Source of the DNA: Ahaetulla prasina
Taxonomy: Eukaryota; Chordata; Lepidosauria; Squamata; Colubridae
Assembly (NCBI RefSeq): GCF_028640845.1
Contig: NC_080540.1
Coordinates: 157,750,438 to 157,814,437 of the forward strand
Length of the DNA stretch: 64,000 nt
Direction: 5' to 3'
The notes beneath the pieces are model-generated. The model was not told the origin of the DNA, made no database searches, and was given only the letters and a program-made list of their open reading frames with translations. Each line of letters starts with the position of its first letter. Position 1 is the stretch's first letter. Below are positions 46,110 through 59,000 of the stretch, one piece after another. Both the position numbers and the translations under genes were made by a program.

Positions 46110-47007
46110 GACAGTCATGGAGTCTTCAACAGTTTATTAGAAATAATGTAGACATTAAAAAATCCCCACTGCTTTGAACACAAATTGAGGTTTTCAGGCT
46201 TATAAGCTGGTCAAAAAAACAAAAGATCCAATAGTGTATTAACATTTTGTCACTCGCTTTCATACCAACAGTGCAAATACAATTTGGTCTAAATGTACAG
46301 ATTGATAAGCAACAATGTACAGGCTCCCACCTCCATCGCAAGAGATTCATGAGCTCTGAGTATCAAACAACCAAGTGTACACGCTTCACCCATTTTAAGT
46401 TTTAAAGGGGTTGCTAGTTTTAGCTAGGATATCTTGAACACTAACTAGTGATTAAATACAACAAAGTGAAAAGCATTAAACATTAGTGGAACATACCCTG
46501 AAGACACCCCTGGAGGTACAGCATTTTACCAACTTAAATTTCAAAAGCCAATTAGAACATTGCTTCAGCCAATTTTGTTCCAGCTACAAAATCGGAAACT
46601 TGAGTTGTCTGCAGTCCACAATGTAAGAGGGAAAAATATACATTTACCACTTCATGTAAATTGAGTTTACCCATTGTAACATCTTACGATGAGGCAAAGA
46701 GGCATTATACACCCTTTTATTGCAACGGATTTGACTGCCTATACCTCAGATATTTGTGTGATTGGGTTTTTGTTGTTCCTTTTTTGGAAGTCTGGAAACC
46801 TTTCATGCTAACATTATTGCCTCATGTAACTTAAGACTGCCCTGAACAATGGTATGCACCAATCAATGAAGCTGCTTAGAACGGGTTGAAGATGAATTAA
46901 AGGATGCATTTTCTGTCTTTAGAGCTATCAACTCAGGAATTCTTATCTCAATTATGAAATGTTGTGATGAAGTCTTTCCCCAAACCCCAACATTTTGTCA
47001 GTTTCTT
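46110..47007 (-). other. PTGES3: PTGES3 3'UTR (end point estimated)
   Basis: AT-rich DNA after the stop codon without recognised repeats. On the minus strand an AATAAA lies at 46133-46138, and GT-rich sequence follows it at about 46085-46110, which suggests cleavage near 46115. Another AATAAA at 45590-45595 could give a longer form. Confidence 0.6.
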
Positions 47008-47027
47008 TTATTCCAGGTCTGGCATTT
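47008..47027 (-). CDS. PTGES3: PTGES3 exon 8, coding part with stop
   Basis: 20 coding bases after CTTTAG: they complete a Lys codon, then MPDLE and TAA at 47008-47010. The exon continues as 3'UTR towards lower coordinates. Confidence 0.96.
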
Positions 47028-50000
47028 CTAAAGGGAAAAAAGAGAGAAAAAGATATGGGTTGTGGCTTATAGCAATAGCCTAATTACTGTCAAGAAAAAC
47101 TTTCAACCTCCAAAAATATGACAATATACCATTTCATAGTTAAGCTAGAGCACACAAGGGTTGATAGCTTTCACAGATATCTGGATTACTACTCTTTATG
47201 AGAATATGTCCTGTTGCATACAGGTAATTCTCAACTGGTGCCTGGTCACTTAGCAACTGTTTGAAGTTTTGATGGACCCCGAAAAAGGGATTTATGAGCC
47301 AGAATCAACATTTCAATGTCCATCCCATCACATGACTGCATTATGGACGCTCAGCCCACTTTTGCAGCCATTTACTTCATTTTCCAGGAAAAACCACCCT
47401 ACAGTGAAGAATGAGTTAATGTAACTGTGGCATTTGCTTAACAACTGTTGCATCCTCTTAATGACTGCTGCAAAAAAATGTTGTAAAATCAGCCAGTCAC
47501 ATGACCCACTTTATGACTGTCACAATTTCTGATTGAAATTGTGGATTCAATTATAGTCATAAGTCAATGACTAACCATACATTCTTTCCCAAATGTGCTA
47601 AGGTCTGGATATATAATGGCAATTTCCCACTATCTTTTACATTTTCCAATCACAATCCAAGACACACTAATCCTTTCCTATTCCTCCAGAATTCTTATTC
47701 CACAGGACTGGGGGCCAGGGAAGAATAGATTGGTATGCAAATACAAGAGAGGCTACCTAAACACCAAAGGCAGTCTTTATAGGCCCTTGTAGATTTTACA
47801 TGGGCAATATATTTATAATTCCAACAAACTCAAAAGGTTTATTACACTAATAGTTTATGATATCACCTCTAATTTTACAAGAAGTAGAATACAGTAAATG
47901 AATGTCCTAAAGCAATCAACTTACTTTCATCATCGCTATCTGGTGAATCCTGTAACAAAAAGAGACAAAGTTAACAAGTAAATTCAATGTACTGCTTTAA
48001 AAAGCCATATAGCAGTGGATATAAAAAATTATTCTGTGGCCTCTGTAAAAAGGCATTTTTAACATCAAATTTAATATTCTAAAATGTGCAAATATCACTT
48101 GTGTTCCAAATTAAGGTCATGTACACATTTCCAAAAGAAGTTTCTAGTATGTTGTCCACAGAAATTCCTATACATGTTTACATGATGTTTTCAACATTCA
48201 TGGTTAATACTTCAGGTGAAATATGCCTTATAGAAAGCTACTTACATCATCTGCTCCATCTACTTCTGGCAAATCTACATCTTCATCACCACCCATGTTG
48301 TTCATCATCTAATTACAAAAGCAATATAATATTCAGTAAGGTTTCAGGTTGTTATTTTGGAACTGAGCAACCTAAAGCATGGGTGTCAAACCCGCCCCGT
48401 CACAATGCTGTCATGTGTTATTTCACAATGTTTCCCCCCTCGCAGAGCTGGGGAAGGTGTGGCCTGCGAGTGACCCATCCAGCCTGCCAGTTTGATACCC
48501 CTGATCTAAAGAAAGATTTGCTCCTTTTTATACCAAGAATTAAACTTTACCATCAATAATAATGCTTAGTACCAATTAAGCCATCCTAAAGCATTGAAAC
48601 CCTTTTCAGTTCCAATCAATATCACAGAATCTCTCATGATCATATACATAAATGACTAAAATCTCTCTTAAATAAAAATGAAATCTTGTGAAACTGACAT
48701 TCTTATGTGAAATTTCATGAGGTCACTTCAGCCCTTTTTAAAAAAACACACGACATTATTCTGTGTTACAAATATATAAATGTTCTGCAACAGCATTATA
48801 ATCCAGCACTCATTGGGGCCATGTTGTCAGCATTTTCTTATATAAAATATTCAACTTACTTCAGAAAAGCGATCAAAATTGGACATATCTTCATCAGAAT
48901 CATCTTCCCAATCTTTCCAGTTGTTAAAATCCACACTAAGCCAATTGAGCTATGGATATAGAAAGTAAACATTTAATTCAGGCTCCTTGTAATCAAGTGA
49001 GCATGTTAAATAATGTGAAAAGTTTAGGAACCTTCAAATGGAAAAATGCTTATTTGCTTCTCTTCTACTGATAAGTTTTTCTATCCTTAGGAAAACTAAG
49101 AGGAAAAGGAAATAAAATTATCTCCTCTCCACTTTGCTTATTAGAGCAAACCTATATATCACCAATGATATAGAAGTCTTCTCTTCATTAATGCCTTTCC
49201 CCATTGTATTGTAATTCCTTAGTATTTATAATTTCAATCTGATTATGAGAAAAGCAGTTTTAATAGGCCTGCCTCAACATTTATACTTACAAATATGTTC
49301 AACAAGTAAGGAAAGGAAGAATTACACCAAAGACCACCCAATCTCTTCCTTAGAGAATGAAAATGTTGAACATGCACCATGAAACATGCAAGAAATGAGT
49401 TTGCACATGTGACTGCTTATAAGACATGGAATAAACCCATATAGGACAGTTGTAAAGTAACTGATAAATGTTCTAATCTTGAAACAAAGCACAGGTGTTT
49501 CATATATTGTGCTGTGGTTTATTTCCCAGGCAGGTAATATTTTATATTGAGACACAAAGACATACACTTTAAGGTTGTGTAAATGCAAAGCTTTGGGCTG
49601 GTTGATTTGTTGAGCTTTGCTAATATGCACTTTTTGTACATTCTTTTTTATCTTATTGATGCTGTGCCTCAGGGTGCATTGCTGGTTTAAACGGGTTTCT
49701 TCTAGTAGGCGGGTTTTACTCTATGTATATTTCCATGCCCTTTTTGTAATTTCTAAAATGCTTTTAAATATATCCAAGACTGAAGAATATCACTGTGGAA
49801 TTGTCATTAGGCAAGCTCTCTTTTTAGCCTGCACTGAGCTTATGTAGTTTACTTTCCACTGACTCAGTTCTATATGACTACTTTTTTCAACATGGCTGAT
49901 TTAGAACTTGGGGCAGGTACTTATTTATTATTGCATTGTACAATATAGGTAATCCTCAATGTATGACCACAACTGAGCCCAAAATTTCTGTTGCTAAATG

Positions 50001-53000
50001 AGACATTTGTTAAGTGAGTTTGTCCCATTTTAGGATTTTTCTTGCCACAGTTGTTAAGCGTATCAATGTAGTTGTGAAGATTCATACAGTTAAGTGAATC
50101 TGACTTCCCCATTGATTTTGCTAGTCAGAAGGTGGCAAAAGATGATCACATGAACCTGGGACACTGCAAACATCATAAATATGAGTCAGTGGCCAAGCTC
50201 TGAATTTTGATCACCTGACCATGGGGATGCTGTAGTGGTCATAAGTCACCTTTTCCAGTGTTGTAACTTTGAACAATCACTAAATGAACTGTTATAAGTT
50301 GAGGAATACCTGTATATTAATGGAATATATAGAGGATTTCAATCAGCACAGCTGCACTGTAAACTAAAATTAATTATTTTTAAAACAATAAAAAGTCATA
50401 ACAAAGGCTATCATTTTATTAGCTGGGTGGTTTCTTTAGTTTTTCCTTCCTGGGGCAATGGAGATATATTCTACATTATTTGAACTAAGTGCTAAATGAA
50501 ATAATGCTGAGATTAGTTCTCTTTGTCCTATGTTAATGCATTTGCCAAGAGTCTAGGTATTTAGTTTAAGGAAGAAACTGGTGAAAACGGGATTAGGTTT
50601 TTAAAAATAATAAATTCAACTGTTGAAGGATTTTAAATTTTGAAGCTTAGCTATTCTGTTCAAGCTCAATTAAAATATATTTCTATTTTATACAAACCCC
50701 AACATATTGTGTAGGGCTGAGTATTCAAAAAATGCAAAGTGTGTTTAGAAGGAGGGCTTGTTTTAATAGTTTAATAGTGGTACAAAATGGTACAGTGAAA
50801 CAGGTTTTACCTTAGCTTTCTCTTTTGTTAATCGTGGCCATGACTGGCCGGATTCTCCTTTTCGTAAACAACATAAAACAGATCTGTCTGTTCTTTTATG
50901 CTTGGATTCCTAAAAAAATTTAAAAAGTTCCTTTATAATCAGTATATGTCTAGTTTTATAACATGAGACAGAATAAAACTACTCCTAGGTTATACTATAA
51001 AAAAAAATCAGATTTACCCAATTAAATGCCCTCCCACCACATATTTTTTTATATAATTTGCCATTACATGGTTTTTCTGAATGTAAAAAATACCATTTTA
51101 ACATGAAAGTATATTCAATCACATGGCTCCCAGCCCATAGTATGATACAATAAAAATGATGCAAATGCATAAACGTAAGACTATACCATTGGAAATACAT
51201 AAGACTAAACTCATTTCCAGTTGTATAGAAGAGCCTGCTCTTTAAATCCAATCTAATGAACTCCCGAACAGCATAAACTCTTCAATGTATATTACTCGGT
51301 GTTAACAGAGACAGCCACTAATAATTATTTCCCAATAAAATAACCATGCAAGCTGTAATTAGTCACCCTCTCTCTAAGAGGAATGGCAGTAGTTGAGGTG
51401 AAGAAGAAATACTAAATCAAGTGCATCAGTGAAGGGATTTCAAACTAAAGTGCCCTGAAAATTAATAGTAGTAAAAAAAAACACCAAATATGTATGCAGA
51501 ATTTCTTATGGTAACACATTTCTAGAAATTTTACAAACAAGCAGATATGTATAATGAGCTTTGTTAAAAAATTGGCATTATACAAATAAATGAGAATAAA
51601 CAATAAGGATGAGAATTTGGCAGGTTAACTTTTCTACATAATCATAGCCTTGGCTGTCAAAAGTGTTAAAGCAGTGTTTCTGTTAAAACTAAGTGTATGA
51701 TTAAGAAAGGAACTTACGTTTGGATCAATGGAATTATAAAGATCAATTTCATTTAAATGTTTGTAATTATCATTTCCTCCAAGACAACTGCAAGAAAATA
51801 AAAATGAAGTACTCTCAATATCAACAAAAGAGCCAATTTATTCGTATCAATGCAGTTCATGCTCAGCTTTCAGTCTGTTAGAGTGGGCAGCTATAATAAA
51901 TTTAATGAAATAAAATGATTTACTTACGTGAATGTAAGTTTGACTTTGTCAAATTTTACATTAACATCTTTACTGTCTTCAACACAAAATTCAATAAAGA
52001 CATAATCCCTTCGGTCATACCACTTTGCTGAAGCAGGCTGCCTAAAAATAATTTGAGAATTAGATTAATACTATTATCCAACAACCATCTGACATATAAA
52101 TAATACAATACAATATTGGTTGCTAATATAACTACTAATTTTTCATTTTCCCGATTAGTTTTTTAAATAAAGCCCTATTGTTAGTTGTTGTTGCCCTCCT
52201 ATTTTTTACATGAAATTAAGACTGCTTAGAAATTCTGTTTTAGTTTTCTAGAGTATACAATTATGGAAACTTGCAGTTTGGGGCTGGACTAAATTGACTG
52301 CCAGGCCACCCCTGCAGCTTTGGCCAAATGCAATAAGAGCAATAAAGGGAAGTGTTTTTGTTTTTTAATAATTGCTTTAAGGTCAAGTGTAAAGGTAGGC
52401 CAAAATCTATGGATGTATTTGAACAATTTGCAGTTGTTCCCTCTAAGTCAAACTATTAAAATATAGAAACTGAAATTCTGTAGATGAGAATATTAATACT
52501 AAACCCAGAAAAAAGACAGTTTGTTCATTAATCACAAGCTTATCTACTGCATCCTCTTCTTTTGTCTCTAGACTGTTGAATATTGGGACTTGCATTAAAA
52601 CAGCAACCCCCTCCCAATCTTTTTGGTGTCAAGGAATGGTTCTGTGGAGGGCATTTTTTTCTGTAGACAGGGGGAGCATGGTTTCACACATTGCCTAGAT
52701 CCTGAGAGTACACGGATGAGGCTTTACTCATTTGCACGACCCAGTTTCTGGAGGGCTGAGGACTACTGCATTAAAAAATGGAAATGGAAATGGACTCCAA
52801 GTTATCCTTAATTTATAACCATCTTCTTTTGCCATATTTATTATAGGTAAAATTTAATTTCCAAAGTTTGGTAGTTCAATAATTACCAGGTAGACTTTTT
52901 TTTGGAGTGGGTGGGGAAGCACCATAATTTTTTATCTAGTACTGAAGTTACCAGCATATGTTAGGAATCCTAACATTTTTATAGCTAAGTATAGTAGAAG

Positions 53001-56000
53001 TTAATGATTTCTCAAGTATAAGAAACTTGCAACTTTTCTAAATAGAAGAGGAATGAAATTAAGAGAGAGATAGATGATAAACCCAAAACTTCTCTCTACC
53101 AGTTCTAAAACTTTCATCCTGGTTTGCTACAGGTATTCTTATAAAGCTAGGAATGAATCTCTCTCTCTCTCCTAAATCCTGACAAATTGAAAGTCATTTA
53201 GAAGATACAAGAATCTATAGCCAATTTATAATAAGTGGCACACAGCAAACGCTAACTTCTAAACTATAAACTTCTAAACTATACAGTAGAATTTTTTCTT
53301 ATTATAAGCATCATATCCAATAAAAGAGTACATGTAGTTCAGGATTGAATTGTAGAGTCACTTGTGCTCTTGGCACTTGGTTGTTTCCTTGCAGATGTTT
53401 CATTACCCAACTAATTAATCATTGTTAGCTTTTTTTGTTGCCTGTTTTAGAGTGTGTGGATGTGATTTATTCTTATGTGTCTACTGAAAGCTGAACATAC
53501 CTCAATGGCTTCTGTTCAAAAGCTAATATTCAAAAAGCTAAGGCGAAATCAAAAAGAGCAGAACACAGTATTTACAGCAGCCAACACCAGACAATCAAGC
53601 AGATATAGAGTATTCTACCACAGAGAAAACCACACTCTTAGCAACTGGGCAAGCAACTTTATATAAGCAAGGAGCAAACCCCACACTCACCAGCACTGAT
53701 GATGTTACCTAGTGTGCTAATGAAATACAAGAAAACAGCCAAGATCAAAGAGCACCAAAAACTCCACATATCTTCAGATTCTTGATTCAGGGAAACTCCA
53801 AATGAGAGTGCTATAGAACTACAGCACAATCCTTACTGAGTTAATTACTGCTAGTGAGAGATGAAGCATTCCTTCACATTTATGCTATTGTGATTCACAT
53901 TAAGGTAATAAAACCTCTTGGTTCCACAATAAAGTAAATAAGATGGCAATGATTTGGACAATCCTTGCATTAACATACTAGCTCTAAGAACACCTATTTA
54001 AATACTTTTAGGACTGGATTACTGCTATGTTCATAAAGGACTCACAATGGGATCCTAAGTTTTACCCAGGAATCCAATTATACCATCACATACCGTATTT
54101 TTCGGAGTCTAAGACACACTTTTTCCCCCCATAAAAAAGGGTGAAAATTTGGGTGCATCTTATACACCGAACATAGCCCCGCCCACCCCACTCCCCAGAA
54201 AATGGGGGCACGGAGGTGCAATAGGCTATGGCAATCCCTGCAGCCTGAAACAGCTGATCTTCGGGAGGCTGATCCAATCAGCTGCTTGTGCTAATCAGGC
54301 TGTGCTGAAGCTGAAATTGCTACAAGGGCTGTTTGCTACAAGGAGGCAAAGGCAGATTCCCCCCCCTCCGTTTTCCTTTCCAAAAAAGGTAGGCGCATCT
54401 TATACTCCAAAAAATATGGTACTGAATATTGTGAATAAGAGGCAAAACTATAAAACCATGATGGCGAACCTATCTCTGCTGGCACGTACACTATCGCCCC
54501 AAGTCATATCTCTGTGGCATTTCTTTCGTGAGCTTCTGTTTCCTTGCAAACAACGAAACAGAACCTAACGAAAGAAAAACATCTTACCTCTTGCCACATT
54601 GCCGGTGTTGGGATGCCCCGCCTCCTGCTGGCCAGCTGGTCTTCAGGTCCCTGCTGGGCATTTGCGCATGTCAGCATATGCATGTATGCTGTCCACGCAC
54701 ATGTCTACACATGCATGCGAGCACGTGCACCTTTCAGTTTGGGCATGAGCATGCGGTTTGGGCACTTGGTATCTAAAAGGTTCGCCATCACTGCTATAGA
54801 ATATCACAAATTCGTAGCATACAAGTTCTATTAAGCAGTTGCTCATGTCACAGCCTATAGCCTAGTTTTGTTGCCATGGTCTTGACATAAACAAAGACAA
54901 AGCCACCACATCAAGAGAACTGTTGCAATCAAAGCAATAAGCATCAAAAGGAAGCATACAAGCTATGCACCACTGCATCCTCTTTTACTGATTATTTAAC
55001 ACCGAGTTGAATACTTCATATTGACTCTGAGGTGCAATTACTACAAGGACAACCATTACCTTGAGAACAATGGTTCATTTTCTTTTTTTGGAAGGATTCT
55101 TGAATCTGGAATTTCCATATTTAAAACAAAATCTGTTCAATTCCAGAATGGTCTTCAGATGGTCTTCAAAAAAATAAGGGATTTTTTTAAAAAGGCTATT
55201 TTGATTGTAGGTGTCTCCCCCCCCCCCCAAAATTCTCTGTAATCCACAGAGGTGCAATAATCCAGATCTACTGTAAACTTTTTGCTTTAGTGTTCATAAG
55301 AACTATGTTGTTCAGGTTGCCCAGTCACTTATTTCTTCTCAGGAGGAGGCAAAAACTTTCCATTATGCCTGAATTCTTGCAGCTGTTGTACCCTACAAAC
55401 TAGATTGAAATTATATTTGAATTTGATTTCTAATTCCTGGTTTGGGAAGGGTAAAACTAGTTTGCCTCCTCATTAATTTTTTGTTGGTTTAGCAGAAAGA
55501 ACCAAGTAGGGAGAATAGGGAATGGTAGAATTTTCAGCAATTGTGGCTTAATATTAAATCCACAGGTTTTTGCTGCTTTTAGGCCTACTCAGTATTGGGG
55601 CAAATTTGGAAGAACAATGCTACAGTTTTTCAAATATTTAGTTCTGTAAGAATTTATATTTTACAAAATTCTACAATCTATTTGTCCATTTAAACTTACT
55701 GTTCCAGTAAAGCAGTTTTTAAAATGCAACCATAATTCTAAAGTTTTATCAATGATTCTCATTTTAATTAAGACTCAGTTTTGAAAAAAATGACTGTAGA
55801 ATATATTTAAGCTTTAAGACCACATTAACATAATTATAAATGGGAAAAATAGTTAAGACCTCAAAAAAGAAAAAGAAAAAAAAAAGCGTATTTTATTTTA
55901 AATTACTAAGAATTTAAATCAATTCAAATTGGGCTTAAGAGTTTTGGGAGTTTTAATGTTTCAGGTTTTATATAAACCTAATTTTTCAATCAACTGCTAC

Positions 56001-59000
56001 CATCAGAGTTAAGCAATTTACTTCCCTTGATTATCAAGTAAACTTTTATCTTTAAGAAATCCTACTACCTTGTTCATGAATTGTAGTCAACTAGATGGAC
56101 AATATTATTTCTCTAATACTAAAAGAAGTCAATTCTATCTCAAATGTATTTCAAAAAAGTACTAAAAACATTTGGCATAACATGTAATTTTCAACAGTAC
56201 AAAGTACTTCTTCATATTTTGACAAAGATTTATACTCTAAAAGCTAGAGCCTTTCAGATCACAAGAGTTATCTTAAATACTGTATGTGATGCTAAAAAGT
56301 TAAACAATTTCAGTTTTTTGACATTAGCATCATACAATTATTGTTTAATTTCCTTTACCCCTTTTCTCACCGAAATTATTTGTGCAATGTATTAGTTTCT
56401 GAAATCTGCTATGGGGTGAGCAGTCAAAGCATATGGATTTTTTTCTGAGTTGTTAGGACCTGTTGCCATTGTATAGGACCCATATAGCACCCATATTTTC
56501 TTATAGATGTATACATGTAGTCCTTGACACGATCATAATTGAGCCCAAAATTTATGTTGCCAAGTGAGACATTTGTGAAGAGAATCACTGCAGTTGTCAA
56601 GTTAGTAACACAGTTGTAAAATGAATCTGGCTTCCCCATTGACTTTGCTTGGCAGGTTGCAAAAGGTGATCACATGACGCATTGTAGTCATCATAAATGA
56701 GTCAGTTGCCAAGCGGCTGAATTCTGATCACATGACCATGGGGATGCTGCAATGTTTGTAAGTGTGAAAAATGGTCATAAATCACTTTTTGTGTCATCAT
56801 AACTGATTACTCACTAAACAAACTGTTGTTAAATCAAGGACTAACCGTACTGCAAGGAAGATCATTAATAGCATGGGTTTTTTCCCCCTAAAAGCTTATC
56901 TAACATTATTGATATTCTTCAATGAAGGGACTTTCCAAAATGGTTCAAAATAACTTTCTTATATGAAGTATTTTTAAGCACTCAAATGAGATTTAAAAAT
57001 ACAAAACAATCAAACCCACTGTAGATATTGATGTACATGGCAAAAATAGAATTTGATATTTTAACCACGTTCCAGAAATGTATGTGCTGCCATTCAATTC
57101 AAATTCAACATTGTGCCAGAAAGGAATTATTTTGGTTTATGTTTTACATAGTTTAGGAAATAGTTTACCTATTGTCTCCTCAAATGATTCAATTTAACAA
57201 ATCTAACCACAAAATAACCAAAAAAAAAAGAATATACTGAGCTCATTTCCTGGACTTTAAAGCACCAGACTGTATACAGCTAAGAAACGAATTTTAAACG
57301 CTTGGACTTGCATTCAGTAGGGTTAAGAATACTAGGTGATCATTACAAGTATCCTTACAAGGTCACAAATTTTGCTTGGAACGATACAGAAAATTAAATT
57401 TGGTCAGTAGAAATTTATTTACAGGAAGATTTCAACAAACTACCAAGCAACAATCTTATATAAAAACAAATGGCAAGAAATAGGTGTCATCCACAGTTAA
57501 ACCTCAAAGAAGTGAATAGTTACTTTTCACTTTATGTTTTAAGAACAATACTTTAAGAACTGTTAAAGATTACTGAAATTATACTAATTTCCTCCTAATG
57601 CCATTCTTCCAACTTCTTATATAATGACAAAACTATCCTTTAAAAGGTACTAAGAAGTTCTCAACATCTTAAATTATCATTTGAATTGCTATATACAGGG
57701 TTACTATTTCATTCTGGAATACCTAGCAGCAAATACTGTTAGCTGTAATTCAATAGAACAGTAAATCTTAAAGTTGTGATGCATGTGAATTAGGAAAGGG
57801 AATATGGGAATCACAGCATGTTCCATTTTCCTTACTACCTATACATTCCTAACTTCTGACACATTTAACATTGGGATGTTATTTTGTCACAGAAGCTCCA
57901 TGTTCTTAAAGTCACAAGTATGTACAATCCTGTAGGAGCATCCTATTTCTAAATTATGTTCCTAACAGCATTATATGACAGCAGCTAATGATTTAATATG
58001 TTTTCCATTAAAGACTCCAGATCCCTATAAAAAGTCCTACATAGGACTTAGTTGTTGGTAATTTCAATTATCAATTATGGCAGTAGTTTATCTTTAAGAG
58101 AGCTTTTAAGTGTGTAAGCATAACTAATATAAAACTTATGTATGGGCTGCAGAGTTAGCCCCAAATGAATAGTTCATTCTCTTGATATGGTGAATATCAC
58201 ACAAGCCATAGTTTACGTAAATCTTACCCATAAAACATGAAGACCACAATTTGAAATTGGCTTTCAGTTCTATTTGACGACAAAGGCTTATACAACTTAT
58301 ACAGAAGGACTCAAATATATCAAGTATTAGTAGTTTATCAAACCAGAAAGTGAACAATGCAGAGCCTTTTTCAACTTGGTCTCCCTTGAACTTCGATTTC
58401 CAGAAGTCCTACTTCAGCATGGCTATTACTAAGAATTCTGAGAGCTGAATTTCATACTTAAGAGGATAACTGAATCAAAACATTTTCAGGGAGGAGATAG
58501 TAGGAGTATGAGCTTGCAGACTCAGATGTTTAAGCAATAAAAGTAATCCTTGATTTACGACCACAACTGATCTCAAACTTTGTTACTAAGTGAAATATTA
58601 GTTAAGTAAGGTGTGCCCCATTTTACCACATTTCTTGCCACAGTTGTTAAATGAATCACTGCAGTTGTTCAGATAGTAACATGATTGTTAAGAGAATTTG
58701 GCTTCCCAATTGACTTTATCAGAAGATCACAAAAGATCACATGACACCAGGACATTGCAAGTATCATAAATATGAGTCTGTTGCCAATGGTCATAAGTAA
58801 CTTTTTTCAGAGCAGTTGTAACTTCAAATGGTCACTAAATGAACTGTTGTAAGTCAAGGACTAACTGTAGTGAGTACCATATGGCTGTAGATCCTGCTTT
58901 CATCAGAGATCAATAAAATTTCTTATATTAATCTTATTTGAGAGTGATGGTCTCTCAAATGGTCAAGACCACTACCAATTGTACTAAGCCAAAATGCTTC

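Noticed and set aside
54644..54790. CA/TG-rich Cys/His-coding stretch
   Set aside because: It is the inside of a hAT-like element; the residues come from a simple-sequence bias.
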